A stretch of 64,000 nt of DNA, from positions 4,526,001 through 4,590,000 of the forward strand of contig NZ_CP074102.1 of the NCBI RefSeq assembly GCF_018310535.1, in the 5' to 3' direction. The stretch comes from Streptomyces mirabilis (lineage in GTDB: Bacteria > Actinomycetota > Actinomycetes > Streptomycetales > Streptomycetaceae). Numbering within the stretch: position 1 is the first letter of the stretch; the number at the start of each line of letters is the position of its first letter. Of the stretch, positions 54,487-62,508 are shown one piece after another. Both the position numbers and the translations under genes were made by a program. A model generated the notes under the pieces. The model searched no databases and had not been told where the DNA came from. It saw only the letters and a list, made by a program, of their open reading frames with translations.

Positions 54487-54587
54487 TCGACAGTTCGCCG
54501 TCGGGGCCCCGCCCCGGTCAGGCTCGGCCTTTCACGCAGAAGGGACCGACGCAGTCGAAGGGGTGTCGTTAGCCTCGATCTTGCATG

Positions 54588-54615
54588 AGGGATCGTCAGC
54601 TTGCTGACGATCCCT
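54588..54615. terminator. Hairpin after the oxidoreductase gene
   Basis: AGGGATCGTCAGC and its perfect complement, separated by 2 nt, are followed by TTGCTCG. It could be a terminator or the end of the transposon scrap just beyond it. Confidence 0.6.
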
Positions 54616-54742
54616 TTGCTCGTTCAGAGTGAAGATTTCTGCTTGCGGGCAGGGCTGATGGTCCGGCTGTCGTGCCGGGTGGGCGCCGGGTTCCACGGCT
54701 CCGGTTGTGATGGTGCTGGTAGCAGGTATGGGATGCTGCTGG

Positions 54743-54885
54743 TCAGCCAGGGTTGGGCAGAGCTTCGAGCCGGTCGAGGGCGATCTGGATGATCTCCAGC
54801 CAGATCTGGCTCTGGGGCGTGTCGTGCAGGGCAGGTTGCGCAGGCCGGTGGAACGGGCGGCGCGGATGCGGTCCTCGGCGCGGAC
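54743..54885 (-). mobile_element. Remnant of an IS1380-family transposase 3' region
   Basis: In one minus-strand frame RAEDRIRAARSTGLRNLP, and in another HDTPQSQIWLEIIQIALDRLE, reconstruct the IS1380 block (EDRIRxxKxTGLRNLPxHxxAQNxIWLEIV) across a frameshift. The rest of the transposase is absent. It lies between copy C of the island repeat and the oxidoreductase terminator. Confidence 0.55.
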
Positions 54886-54894
54886 GCGCGGTGC

Positions 54895-54940
54895 TGACAT
54901 CAGCAGCTGACATCAACAAGCACGGACAGCGGTGCATAGT
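54895..54940. repeat. Island repeat copy C
   Basis: TGACATCAGC-AGC-TGACATCAAC, then AAGCACGGACAGCGGTGCAT. It is the junction at which the N-terminal half of the integrase ends; its complement encodes the aberrant tail TVRDYAPLSVLVDVSC of that fragment. Confidence 0.65.
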
Positions 54941-55577
54941 CACGGACGGTTACCTGAAGCAAGGTGCGACGTTGGCCCGCGCGAACCGCGAAGACTTGTT
55001 CCGGCGTCCACGGGATTACGCGCTTGGTGTCGACGGTCGGCGGCCGGACCGAGCGAGCAGCGCACGGGTTGCGGGGGAGGTGCCCGTCATCCACGGCCGC
55101 GCTCAGGGCGGCGCGCACGTTGGAGTAGACCGTCCGGGCGTACGAGCCCCGGATGCCGTTCTCCTGAAGTTGCCGCACCCAGTCCCGGATGTGGGCAGGC
55201 TGGAAGGAACCGAGCGGGCGCGAACCCAGGTACGGGAAGGCGTGCAGTCGAAGCTGCGACTCCATCGAGGCCTGAGTGTTCGGGTCAGCCCCCTGGGTCG
55301 CAACCCAGCTTTCGGCGTACTGCTGGAAGGTGATCCGGGCCGCGCGAGGGTCGATGTACTGCCCGCGAGCCATGTCCGCCTCGATGTGGGCGAGCCACTG
55401 ATCAGCGAGCCGCTTCTGTCGGTCGGGGAAGCTCTTGGACTTCTCCGTACCGTCCGGGCCCACGTACCGAGCTCGGTAGCGGAGCCCGGAGCCGTAACGG
55501 TCGCTCTTGACTTTGCGGACCTTGCCGCCCGGGCCAGTCTCAGCCCTGTACCAGCGATCTTGGATGTGTCCGGCCAT
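54900..55577 (-). pseudogene. N-terminal half of the tyrosine integrase
   Basis: The fragment has 225 residues from the ATG at 55577, which overlaps the xis stop (ATGA). Residues 1-202 are the arm-binding and core-binding SAM-like domains of a pSAM2-class integrase (FPDRQKRLADQWLAHIEADM, ITFQQYAESWVATQ, LGSFQPAHIRDWVRQLQENG) up to TPEQVFAVRAGQ. Residues 203-225 come from repeat copy C and end in a stop. The matching catalytic half lies at 51044-51640. Confidence 0.8.
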
Positions 55578-55813
55578 CAGGCAGCGGCCCCTTCTATCAG
55601 GGACTCGACCCAGGCCCGGACGTCGTCGGGGTCGTAGCGCGGGTGCCGGCCGACCCGGAAACCGCGGGGACCGGTGCGCTTGCGGCGCCATTGGTGGACC
55701 GTCTCGATCGGCACGCCCAGGAGTGCGGCGACGTCCGAAGGAGTCAGGTACCGCGCGGGCAGGGTGCGCGGTGTATCGGCGACCTGTGCCACGGTGAGGC
55801 GGCGCTCAGCCAC
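55577..55813 (-). CDS. xis: Excisionase / MerR-type helix-turn-helix protein
   Basis: This 78-residue protein has the helix-turn-helix YLTPSDVAALLGVPIETVHQWRRKRTGPRGFRVGRHPRY, typical of AICE excisionases that lie between repSA and int. It overlaps int by the ATGA arrangement and the upstream rep gene by 8 nt. It looks intact. Confidence 0.8.
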   Translation of the reverse strand: MAERRLTVAQVADTPRTLPARYLTPSDVAALLGVPIETVHQWRRKRTGPRGFRVGRHPRYDPDDVRAWVESLIEGAAA

Positions 55814-56436
55814 GGGTGGGCTCTCCTTCAGTTCCGGGGGCGGGTTCGAGGGATGCGGCGAGCCAGGCTTCGGCGGAGGAGAGGCCAGTTCCTGAGAAGA
55901 CCCGGTGTGAGAGGACGAGGGTCGTCGTGTCGGTCTCGCCCTCGATGGCTGCTGCGGCTTGGATGCGGCGCCATTCGGCGCGGGCGTCTCGGAGGGCGCC
56001 GAGGGTGGTGGAGTAGCGGCGGGATTTGGTGGAGAAGTGGCCGCGGAAGCCGAGCATGTGGGCCCAGGCTCGAAGTCGGAGGTCTTCCAGGTCTTTGCGT
56101 GCGCCGAGGGTCCAGGCAGTGCGGATCATCCGGCGGGCGTGATCGGTGATGTCGAGCTGGGCGAGTTCGGCGAGGAACTTGAACGGGTGGTCGAGAGCTC
56201 CCGTGGCGGTCTCGGCGCCCTTGGTGGCGTACTTGGCGATGTACGAGGCAACGGCCCGTTCGGTGAGTTCTTGGCCACCGTCGAAGTCGGCACTGCGGAT
56301 GGTGCGGACGTCGAGCTGACGACCGAAGGTGAAGGAGTGGGCGCGTCCGTCGACGGCCGGGCCGTCCACGCGGACGTGGGCAGCGGCGGCACCGATGGCG
56401 TCGGTGAGAAGCTCGGCGGTGGCTCCATCTCCCTGG
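55806..56436 (-). pseudogene. repSA: 3' part of a RepSA-type replication initiator
   Basis: The minus strand encodes LLTDAIGAAAAHVRVDGPAV, then FGRQLDVRTI, ELTERAVASYIAKYATKGAE and a long helical C-terminus. This is the end of the RepSA/Rep protein family of pSAM2-like elements. At about 56436 the homology stops abruptly and unrelated plus-strand coding sequence begins, so the 5' half of the gene has been removed. Confidence 0.75.
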
Positions 56437-56439
56437 GAT

Positions 56440-56675
56440 CACACGAGGCGGCGAGCCCCCGCCTGGCGCTGCGATGGCTCCGCGAGCGCACGAGGAACGT
56501 CACGGACCAACTCGACATGGCATACGCCCAGCCGGGCCGCTACTGGCTGCGGGACGAGACCGAACACGAGCGAGCCCTCGCCTACCTGACAGCAGGCACG
56601 GCCCACCAACTCACCCTGCACGACGAGAACACGCGCTACATCCTCGTGGCGTACCCGCCGGGAGCGACCTCGTGA
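56440..56675 (+). pseudogene. C-terminal fragment of an unidentified gene
   Basis: An open frame without a start of its own encodes LRERTRNVTDQLDMAYAQPG, then TEHERALAYLTAGTAHQLTL and a stop. It begins exactly where the repSA homology ends. Its stop overlaps the GTG of the next gene (GTGA), so the two belonged to one operon in the element. Function unknown. Confidence 0.5.
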
Positions 56676-57049
56676 ACGGATACACCCGCGGCTTCTGGTG
56701 CGAATGCTGGGCCCAAGACCTCACCAAGACAGAACAGCCGACCCTCCGCGGCTCCTTCGACGCCCACTCGGCCGGACAGGCAGACCGCTGGATAGCGATC
56801 GCACTGCGCACCATCACACCAGCACTGGATCCCAGAGCCTCCGACGAAGCCTGGGAGTGGCTGTACGAGGGCCGTATCGAGACGAGAAGAGCTCTCCTGT
56901 GCTCGGAGCCCTGCACGGTCACGATCAACCAGGGCGGCACACGCATCACTTGGGCGGCCCGACCCGTGCTCTTCCTACCTCTGGCGCACCGGCGAAGTCT
57001 TGAACTTCCGTCCTGCGCATACGACTTCAAGCCCTACACCAAGTACTGA
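56672..57049 (+). CDS. Hypothetical protein typical of Streptomyces elements
   Basis: This 125-residue protein (YTRGFWCECWAQDLTKTEQ; TRRALLCSEPCTVTINQGG) is Cys/Trp-rich, and I recognise its like only as hypothetical proteins encoded near actinomycete integrative elements. It has no signal peptide or transmembrane helix. It is coupled to the preceding fragment. Confidence 0.6.
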   Translation: MNGYTRGFWCECWAQDLTKTEQPTLRGSFDAHSAGQADRWIAIALRTITPALDPRASDEAWEWLYEGRIETRRALLCSEPCTVTINQGGTRITWAARPVLFLPLAHRRSLELPSCAYDFKPYTKY

Positions 57050-57984
57050 GTTACAACTTTCTCTACTGGTTCAAGGCGGCCCGCCTACGGCGGCCCGCGC
57101 GCGCTGGCGGCCATGGGCCGCCGCCGCTCCATGTCTCCGCCAGCGCTCCGGCGGCCCCCACCCGCTCAGCGCGCAGCACCACCAAGGCGCACAGCCAGAC
57201 CAGGAAGCAACCCGACCGCTCCGAGCACCAGGACCGGGCCGACACCCACCAAGCGCGACCACGCCACCCAACCGTCCACCGCTTCAAGGCCGCATGGCCC
57301 TCAGCGCCGCAGTCCGAGCCCAGTTGGCATGGCGCGTCGGCAACGTACAGGCCGGGTCGAGGTGCGGTCCGCGACGCATGGAAGAAGCGTGGCTGAGGCC
57401 GGCGCGGGGTTACTGGAAACACGTGACGGGTGCTCGTTCGGCGCACCCGCAGTCGTGGCTGACTTTCGGTGGCTCAGGTCAGAACCCTCTCCAACTCGAC
57501 CCCACGTCGCCACTCGATCCGCTGGCTTCACTCGCGGACGGCATCGCCAAGGCCTCGGCCTGGACCGTGGACCAGCTCTCCACCGCAGTGAGCGCGACAC
57601 GCCGTCAGCCGCTCATCAGGGCCGACGAAGGCTTGTCACACGGGGCAGTAGGGCACCCCAACGAGGCAGAACCCCTGGCCGCGAGGGCCAAGAGTGACGT
57701 TTTGTAAGGTTATGCCCCTTTAGTTCTTGTTATCCATTTCTGATACGCATAGCGTTGGGCCAAACACCTCCGGAACGTGCGATGTCGGGCCGCGGCGGGG
57801 CATGTGCGATGCGAACCTGAATCACCGTCAGCAATGGTCCGTGCCGCCTCTCCCCCTTGGTGGGCTTCCCGCCCCTCTCGGCCGTGCCCTCTCGGGCCCG
57901 GCCGCTCGGCAATGCACCGCAGGAGGTGGGACCCCGGGCTTTCTCGGTCTATTCGAGGAACCTGACAGACAAGAGGAAGAAGAC
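57050..57984. other. Long region without a supported gene
   Basis: Open frames exist in several phases (for example 57301-57707, plus strand), but none has a recognisable domain, a ribosome-binding site and sensible composition together. From about 57700 to 57770 the sequence is distinctly A/T-rich (GTTTTGTAAGGTTATGCCCC) and may hold the promoter of the secreted-protein gene. Confidence 0.4.
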
Positions 57985-58479
57985 ATGCGACGCATCGCGC
58001 TCGGACTCATCTCGGCTGCATGCGGCACCGTTCTGGTCGCCACACCGGCACTCGCCGACAGCCCGCACTTCCTGTTCGCAACCAACGACGTGAACCAAAC
58101 CAGCGGGGCTCTCACGACCTCGTTCAAGGAGGTCGGCCTGGGAACCGGCGCTTCCAGCATCAACATCACGCTCACGGCGGACGCGACCGCTCTCTACCAG
58201 TGCTACAACAATGGCGGCAACCACCCCAAGGCAAGAAACAAGGAGACTGTGACGGCCGCGCTGATCGGCTCCGGCACCTTCCGCGTGCGCAACGGGCAGA
58301 CCACCGGGAGCCTGACCGTGGGCCCGCCCGGACCGGGTGACTTCAGCTGCCCATCGGGACAGACCCTGTTCCTGGAGAAGGTGACCTACTCCAACACCTT
58401 CGTCTTCGATCAGGGCGGCACCATGAAGCACGCCACGCCCGACCCGATCGGGACCGGTACGATCCACGTCCCGGTCTGA
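57985..58479 (+). CDS. Small secreted protein
   Basis: This protein has 164 residues from the ATG with GAGGAAG upstream. A clear signal peptide with cleavage after ALA (MRRIALGLISAACGTVLVATPALA) is followed by an all-beta, Thr/Gly/Asn-rich mature part with two Cys residues (LYQCYNN, FSCPSG), likely disulphide bonded. No family was recognised beyond similarity to other secreted Streptomyces proteins of this size. Confidence 0.75.
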   Translation: MRRIALGLISAACGTVLVATPALADSPHFLFATNDVNQTSGALTTSFKEVGLGTGASSINITLTADATALYQCYNNGGNHPKARNKETVTAALIGSGTFRVRNGQTTGSLTVGPPGPGDFSCPSGQTLFLEKVTYSNTFVFDQGGTMKHATPDPIGTGTIHVPV

Positions 58480-58616
58480 CCTGCTGCGACACCAGCCCTT
58501 CGTCCAGCACCACGCGCAGGGGCAGGAGCACCCGTGCCGCCGAAGCCGCATCCGCCACTCAGTCGCGGCGGGAACATAGCGGTCTGGTGATCACACTCAC
58601 CAGCGGTCGCCACGGA

Positions 58617-58745
58617 GAATGACGGCAACCCTGATGGCAAAGACGGCTGACACAGACCGGTGATCACCACCGTCAGCCATCAACCCGGAAGAGGGCGCAC
58701 TCGCTGCCCAACACCCTGCCCGATCCTACGGATCAGAGGGTTGCA
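58617..58745. repeat. attP-like arm and core, copy 1
   Basis: GACGGCAAC-type direct repeats (58621 onward) are followed by GTGATCACCAC and, 60 nt later, CTGCCCGAT and the tRNA-Arg core variant CTACGGATCAGAGGGTTGCA (58726-58745). The same order of elements recurs at 60763-60887. Confidence 0.65.
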
Positions 58746-58915
58746 CCAGCGGAGACGGTCTGGCCTCGTGCCAGGCCGTCTCAGTTTCCGTCTCATCCAG
58801 CTACGTTCACCGCCGTTCAGGCAGGTTCATCAGCAGAGACCGTCCCGGCAGTCAATCCGTCCCTTGGGGGCTTCCTAGCGGCCGGTATGGCTGTCGCTGA
58901 CGGATCCGGCTAGAG

Positions 58916-58934
58916 CTACGGATCGGAAGGTGCA
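58916..58934. other. Diverged tRNA-Arg att core
   Basis: GGCTAGAG precedes CTACGGATCGGAAGGTGCA, the same left flank as in the 59566 site, with two differences in the core. It is probably an old attachment site. Confidence 0.5.
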
Positions 58935-59144
58935 CGACGAAGATGGCCGTGTGCCACAGCCGTGCCAGATACAGGGGTCAGCCACGGTCAACCAGGGTGG
59001 ATCCAGGTCGCATCCGGGCCCGCTATCTCGCCCAAAGAAGCCGCAGGTCACCCCCAAGACGCCTCAGCCTCTCTCCTAAAGCGGGTGTACGGGAGTGTGT
59101 GAGAGACGTCCCGGCATGTGGAGGAGCCATGTCACCATTGGGCG

Positions 59145-59540
59145 ATGCTGACCGAGGAGGACGCGCGCCGACTGGTGCTTGCCAAGATCGACGACGAACG
59201 GGGCTGCGTCGAGTACGACCTTCAGATCCTGCGGGTGGAGGCCTTGTCGTTCGGGTGGATCTTCTACTGGGGCGCGGCCTGGGACGGTCAGAGCGGACAG
59301 CGCCCTCGGTTGGGAGGCAACGGTCCATTCCTGGTGGATCGTGAAAACGAGCGGTTGATCCGTACAGCTACCAGCGTCCCCGTGGCCCGTCAGATCGCCG
59401 ACTACGAACGCCGACTACGACGCGAAGCTCACGCCCGGAATCTGGCAGCGAAGCAAGCTGTACAGCAGCGCGGTACCGCAACCCCAGCGACTGCCACCGC
59501 CCGTTGGCGCCCCTCAGAGTCCTCGGAGCGACCGGAATGA
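59145..59540 (+). CDS. YrhB/Imm35-like immunity-type protein
   Basis: This protein has 131 residues from the ATG at 59145; a GTG at 59118 is possible and has GGAGGAG just after it, so the start is uncertain. LSFGWIFYWGAAWDG, then LGGNGPFLVDRENERLIRT, matches the Imm35/YrhB pattern (GWxFxYxS... LxGNxPxxVDRxxG). Such proteins occur as orphan immunity genes on mobile DNA. The tail is Ala/Thr/Arg-rich. No toxin gene is adjacent. Confidence 0.55.
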   Translation: MLTEEDARRLVLAKIDDERGCVEYDLQILRVEALSFGWIFYWGAAWDGQSGQRPRLGGNGPFLVDRENERLIRTATSVPVARQIADYERRLRREAHARNLAAKQAVQQRGTATPATATARWRPSESSERPE

Positions 59541-59565
59541 CCGTCGTTGACTGAACTGGCTAGAG

Positions 59566-59608
59566 CTACGGATCAGAAGGTTGCAGGTTCGAATCCTGCC
59601 GAGTGCAC
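59566..59608 (+). other. 3' half of tRNA-Arg(ACG), attachment site
   Basis: The sequence runs from the anticodon loop (CTACGGA, anticodon ACG) through the 3' anticodon strand TCAGA, variable loop, T arm (GCAGG-TTCGAAT-CCTGC) and the 3' acceptor strand CGAGTGC. The 5' half is missing: TAGAG stands where the 5' anticodon strand TCTGA should be. This is the classic product of integration into the 3' end of a tRNA gene. Confidence 0.8.
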
Positions 59609-59620
59609 ACAGGTTAAGGA

Positions 59621-59641
59621 CCCTGGGAGATCGTCCCAGGG
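59621..59641 (+). terminator. Terminator 3' of the tRNA-Arg half
   Basis: CCCTGGGA-gatcg-TCCCAGGG is followed by CCCTTTTCG; it is probably the native tRNA terminator. Confidence 0.75.
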
Positions 59642-59703
59642 CCCTTTTCGTTGTACTCCGTGCTGAAGATCAGCACCTGAGCGTCCTGCCAGAGGGCGCG
59701 TGT

Positions 59704-60687
59704 TCAGTTCTCGCGGATCCGGTGGGCCTTGGCCACGAGTCCCCGTGGCAGTCCCGGTCCCGAGCATGCGTAGTCGATCAGCAGCTTCCGGTAGGAGATG
59801 TTCGCGAGCTCCGGCGCCAGGACGATCAGGGCCCGCAGGTCGTCGGACGAGCCGGACAGGCGTGTGCGGTAGGCGGCACCCGCCGCGCGCAAGGAGACTT
59901 CGTGCGGTGCGTATGCCAGGCCCCGTTCGACGAGGCCCACGGCCGTGGCGAAGTCGCCCTGTTCGGCACGCACGTCGGCAAGGTCCAGGTAGAGGGACCA
60001 GTTGGCAGGGTCCAGGCGTAGGGCGTCTTCGAAGGCTGCCGCAGCCTGGTCCAGGTCGCCCATCACGCGCCAGGTGGCCGCTCGTGCGACCGCGGTCCAC
60101 ATGACCCGATCAGTGGCATCGGCGCGGTCGCACAGGGCGAAGGACAGCTCGTAGCGGCCGCAGGCCCGGGGTAGCCGGGCCATGGCGGCCAGCGACTCCG
60201 GCGCGGGACTCCGTTCGGACACCACGTCGATGGCATGAAACCAGGGCGCGAATGGCTCACGCATCTCGTCGGTGTCCAGGTCGTGGCCGTAGTCCAACGT
60301 CCGCAGACACGCCTCGGCCAGCGCCTCGGAGCTCACCGCGCCGAGAAAGCGCGCATCGCCGAACCATGGGGCAGCGCCCCACGCCACGTCGGGCCGTACC
60401 CCCGTGACCGAACCCAGGGCCATCACCGCGTCGTCCATGTTTCCTTCGAGGAATAGGAAGTACGCCTGCGCCAACACAGCGCTCAAGGAGCCGTCCCCTT
60501 CGAGGCCCTCCTCCAGTTCCGCGCGCCGGTCTCGCCACAACTCGGCGAGGGCCGTATAGGGCTCCGGGTCCGCCGGTGCTGAGGCTATCGCCCCCACTAG
60601 AAACTCCACGGCGCTGACCGGGCTTCCGCCGCAGTGCGCCATCACACGAGCGAGACCGACTCCCGCTGCCACTGACTGGTTCGACAT
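59704..60687 (-). CDS. Tetratricopeptide-repeat protein
   Basis: This protein has 327 residues from the ATG at 60687. At least four TPR-like helix pairs are visible, the clearest at AATWRVMGDLDQAAAAFEDALRLDPANWSLYLDLADVRAEQGDFATAVGLVERGLAY. No other domain is present. It is probably a scaffold or regulatory protein in the element cargo. It ends just downstream of the tRNA-Arg half. Confidence 0.75.
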   Translation of the reverse strand: MSNQSVAAGVGLARVMAHCGGSPVSAVEFLVGAIASAPADPEPYTALAELWRDRRAELEEGLEGDGSLSAVLAQAYFLFLEGNMDDAVMALGSVTGVRPDVAWGAAPWFGDARFLGAVSSEALAEACLRTLDYGHDLDTDEMREPFAPWFHAIDVVSERSPAPESLAAMARLPRACGRYELSFALCDRADATDRVMWTAVARAATWRVMGDLDQAAAAFEDALRLDPANWSLYLDLADVRAEQGDFATAVGLVERGLAYAPHEVSLRAAGAAYRTRLSGSSDDLRALIVLAPELANISYRKLLIDYACSGPGLPRGLVAKAHRIREN

Positions 60688-60762
60688 CGCCAGAGAATAT
60701 CCACGGCCAAAGGTGCTGTGGGCCCTTCCGCTTGCCCGGCGGCACAGCCATCGGTGATCCGT

Positions 60763-60887
60763 GAATGACGGCAACCCTGACGGCAACGACGGCACACAGA
60801 GGCCGATGATCACCACGGTTGGCAGTCAATCCAGGGGAGGGGTGACCACCCTCCCAACAAGCTGCCCGATCCTACGGATCAGAAGGT
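60763..60887. repeat. attP-like arm and core, copy 2
   Basis: GAATGACGGCAACCCTGA then CGGCAACGACGGC direct repeats, GATGATCACCAC, and CTGCCCGAT before CTACGGATCAGAAGGT (60872-60887). It matches the 58617-58745 block in order and spacing but with many substitutions. Confidence 0.65.
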
Positions 60888-60961
60888 ACCCGTGCCCTTG
60901 TCGTGCCCGATCGACCGGTAACTGACGGGGAACCACGGTGCTTGACGGACAGCGCGCACGA

Positions 60962-61000
60962 GAACGGCCCCCGACCGATTCAACTGGTCAGGGGCCGTTC
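60962..61000. terminator. Compound hairpin terminator
   Basis: GAACGGCCCC (60962) pairs with GGGGCCGTTC (60991), with an inner GACC/GGTC pair. It lies just 3' of the minus-strand tRNA-Ser fragment and is probably its native terminator. Confidence 0.75.
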
Positions 61001-61005
61001 ACCTG

Positions 61006-61080
61006 CGGTGGGTGTGGGATTTGAACCCACGGTGACATCGCTGCCACGACGGTCTTCAAGCTTGTGGCCAGCCTGACCGC
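61006..61080 (-). pseudogene. tRNA-Ser(UGA)-like gene with intact 3' part and degenerate 5' part
   Basis: Read on the minus strand: anticodon loop CTTGAAG (anticodon UGA), a long variable arm (CGTGGCAGCGATGTCACC), T arm GTGGG-TTCAAAT-CCCAC and 3' acceptor strand ACCCACC with discriminator G. The matching 5' acceptor GGTGGGT is absent; upstream sequence has only a D-arm-like CCTGAGCGGTCAGG. It looks like another integration scar rather than a working tRNA. Confidence 0.6.
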
Positions 61081-61405
61081 TCAGGAGCAGCCGCAGGACA
61101 AGGCGTAGGCGACGAATACAGCTGCCACGGCAAACGTGCTCCCGCTACACCAGCCAACCGGCAACGCCGCCCTCGCCTGGCGGGAGAAGCAGCTCCCAGA
61201 GCCGCCATAGCCGAAGGAGGCCAGCACGGCACCGCCTACACCCCCGGTGACGAGCGGGCCGCGCCCCATCCCCAGACAAACGCCAGGCGAGATCACCGCG
61301 CACCGGGGACGGGAACTCGGGTCTGTGGTAACGGAGTCGTGGTCCGAACGGTGCCCTGGGCACACGGTCGCCGAGGGGCCTCCTGCTCCCGGCACCGCTC
61401 CGGGG

Positions 61406-61792
61406 TCAGTCCTCGCCGCTGCCGTACGGCCTGGTCAGAATCTCCAGGTTGTGTCCGTTGGGGTCGTCGAAGTACGCCCCGCGGCCGCCATCGTTGTGGT
61501 TGATCTCGCCGGGGTGGTGGTGATGCGGGTCCGCCCAGTAGGTCAGGCCCGCCTCGCGGATACGGGCGAAGATCGCGTCGAAGTCGTCCTCGGAGACGAG
61601 GAACGCATAGTGCTGTGGGCTGATCGACTCGGCCGTGTCCATGTAGTCCAGCGTCACGCCGTTCGGCATCTGCACCGGGACGAACGGACCGTACTCCGGT
61701 GCCACCTCCAAACCCAGCAGATCCGCGAGGAACCGTGCGGACGCCATCTTGTCGTGCGCGGCGACGATCGTGTGGTTGAGTTCGACTGCCAT
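61406..61792 (-). CDS. Glyoxalase/bleomycin-resistance (VOC) family protein
   Basis: This protein has 128 residues from the ATG at 61792. The VOC beta-alpha-beta-beta-beta repeats start with ELNHTIVAAHDKMASARFLADLLGLEV; possible metal ligands are His in LNHTIV, His in QHYAFLV and Glu in GHNLEILTRPYG. It has a His-rich insertion (DPHHHHPGEINH). It could be a dioxygenase, an isomerase or a binding protein; unassigned. Confidence 0.82.
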   Translation of the reverse strand: MAVELNHTIVAAHDKMASARFLADLLGLEVAPEYGPFVPVQMPNGVTLDYMDTAESISPQHYAFLVSEDDFDAIFARIREAGLTYWADPHHHHPGEINHNDGGRGAYFDDPNGHNLEILTRPYGSGED

Positions 61793-61939
61793 CGGTCGGC
61801 TTCCTTCCCCCTGGGTGCCAGAACCACTTTCCACGCTAGCAACCGCCCGGGCCGGCGCCATCCGTCTCTGGTCCCGTCCAGCTCCGACCTGCGACCGAGA
61901 CCGAGAACCAGGGGAACGAGGACCCTTCCTGGACCCCTA

Positions 61940-62338
61940 TGGACCGGGGTCATCACCGATGAGCTCGTTGTCTTCCACCCACAAGGGCACACCCCGCTCC
62001 TGAAGCGCATGCAGCGGAGCCAAGAGACCTTCGACGTGACTCGCCCCGGTCGTCCGGATGGCTTCCCGTACCCATTCCACTCTCAGCCCGGCGGTCTCAT
62101 CTTCTGGGGCTACGACTACTGCGGGGACGAGCACTTCTTCCTCCCTGGAGCTGCACGGCAGAGCGTGATCAATGCGTTTCAGGAACTCGGAGTCGACGGC
62201 GAGGGCATAGAACGGTTCGGCATGGTCGCCCTGGACGTCCCGCCCGCCGCTGATGTCGCCAAGGTGCAAAGGCTGCTCAACCACGGTGTATCCGAGGAGT
62301 GGTGGGACATGGAAGAGGGGTGCATCACCGCGCATTGA
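61940..62338 (+). pseudogene. Chimeric fragment: SUKH-like piece joined to a DUF4265-like C-terminus
   Basis: The frame encodes DELVVFHPQGHTPLLKRMQR and GGLIFWGYDYCGDEHFFLPG, which resemble SMI1/KNR4 (SUKH) immunity proteins. It then passes without a linker into INAFQELGVDGEGIERFGMV, ALDVPPAADVAKVQRLL and WWDMEEGC, which matches the end of DUF4265 proteins. The N-terminal halves of both families are absent and no convincing start is seen. It is probably a deletion fusion near the island's right end. Confidence 0.4.
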
Positions 62339-62508
62339 CCGGCCGCTTCCGCCGGCTGACGCCGTTCAGGTGGGCCACGGCTGGGCCGTCCCTGGGCCGT
62401 CCGAGGCCGATCGGCGGCGGCCAACGACGACCAATGACGACCTCTGTGAAGGGGCGGACTAGGGCCCTGACCAGCGAAGCCCCAGCTCACCAAGATCCCC
62501 GGCAAGAC

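Noticed and set aside
54900..55691. Integrase start upstream of 55577
   Set aside because: The extension runs through xis coding sequence and is Arg/Pro-rich; the ATGA overlap with xis fits the element's usual gene order.
57050..57710. Several open frames of 120-235 codons
   Set aside because: They overlap one another in different phases, lack ribosome-binding sites, and have Arg/Pro/Ala-biased composition typical of non-coding high-GC DNA.
59566..59608. A functional tRNA-Arg gene
   Set aside because: The 5' acceptor, D arm and 5' anticodon strand are absent; only the 3' half is present.
61081..61395. A 104-codon minus-strand frame with Gly/Ala-rich hydrophobic stretch
   Set aside because: There is no convincing start signal or family, and it overlaps the region between the tRNA-Ser scar and the VOC gene; evidence is too weak to annotate.
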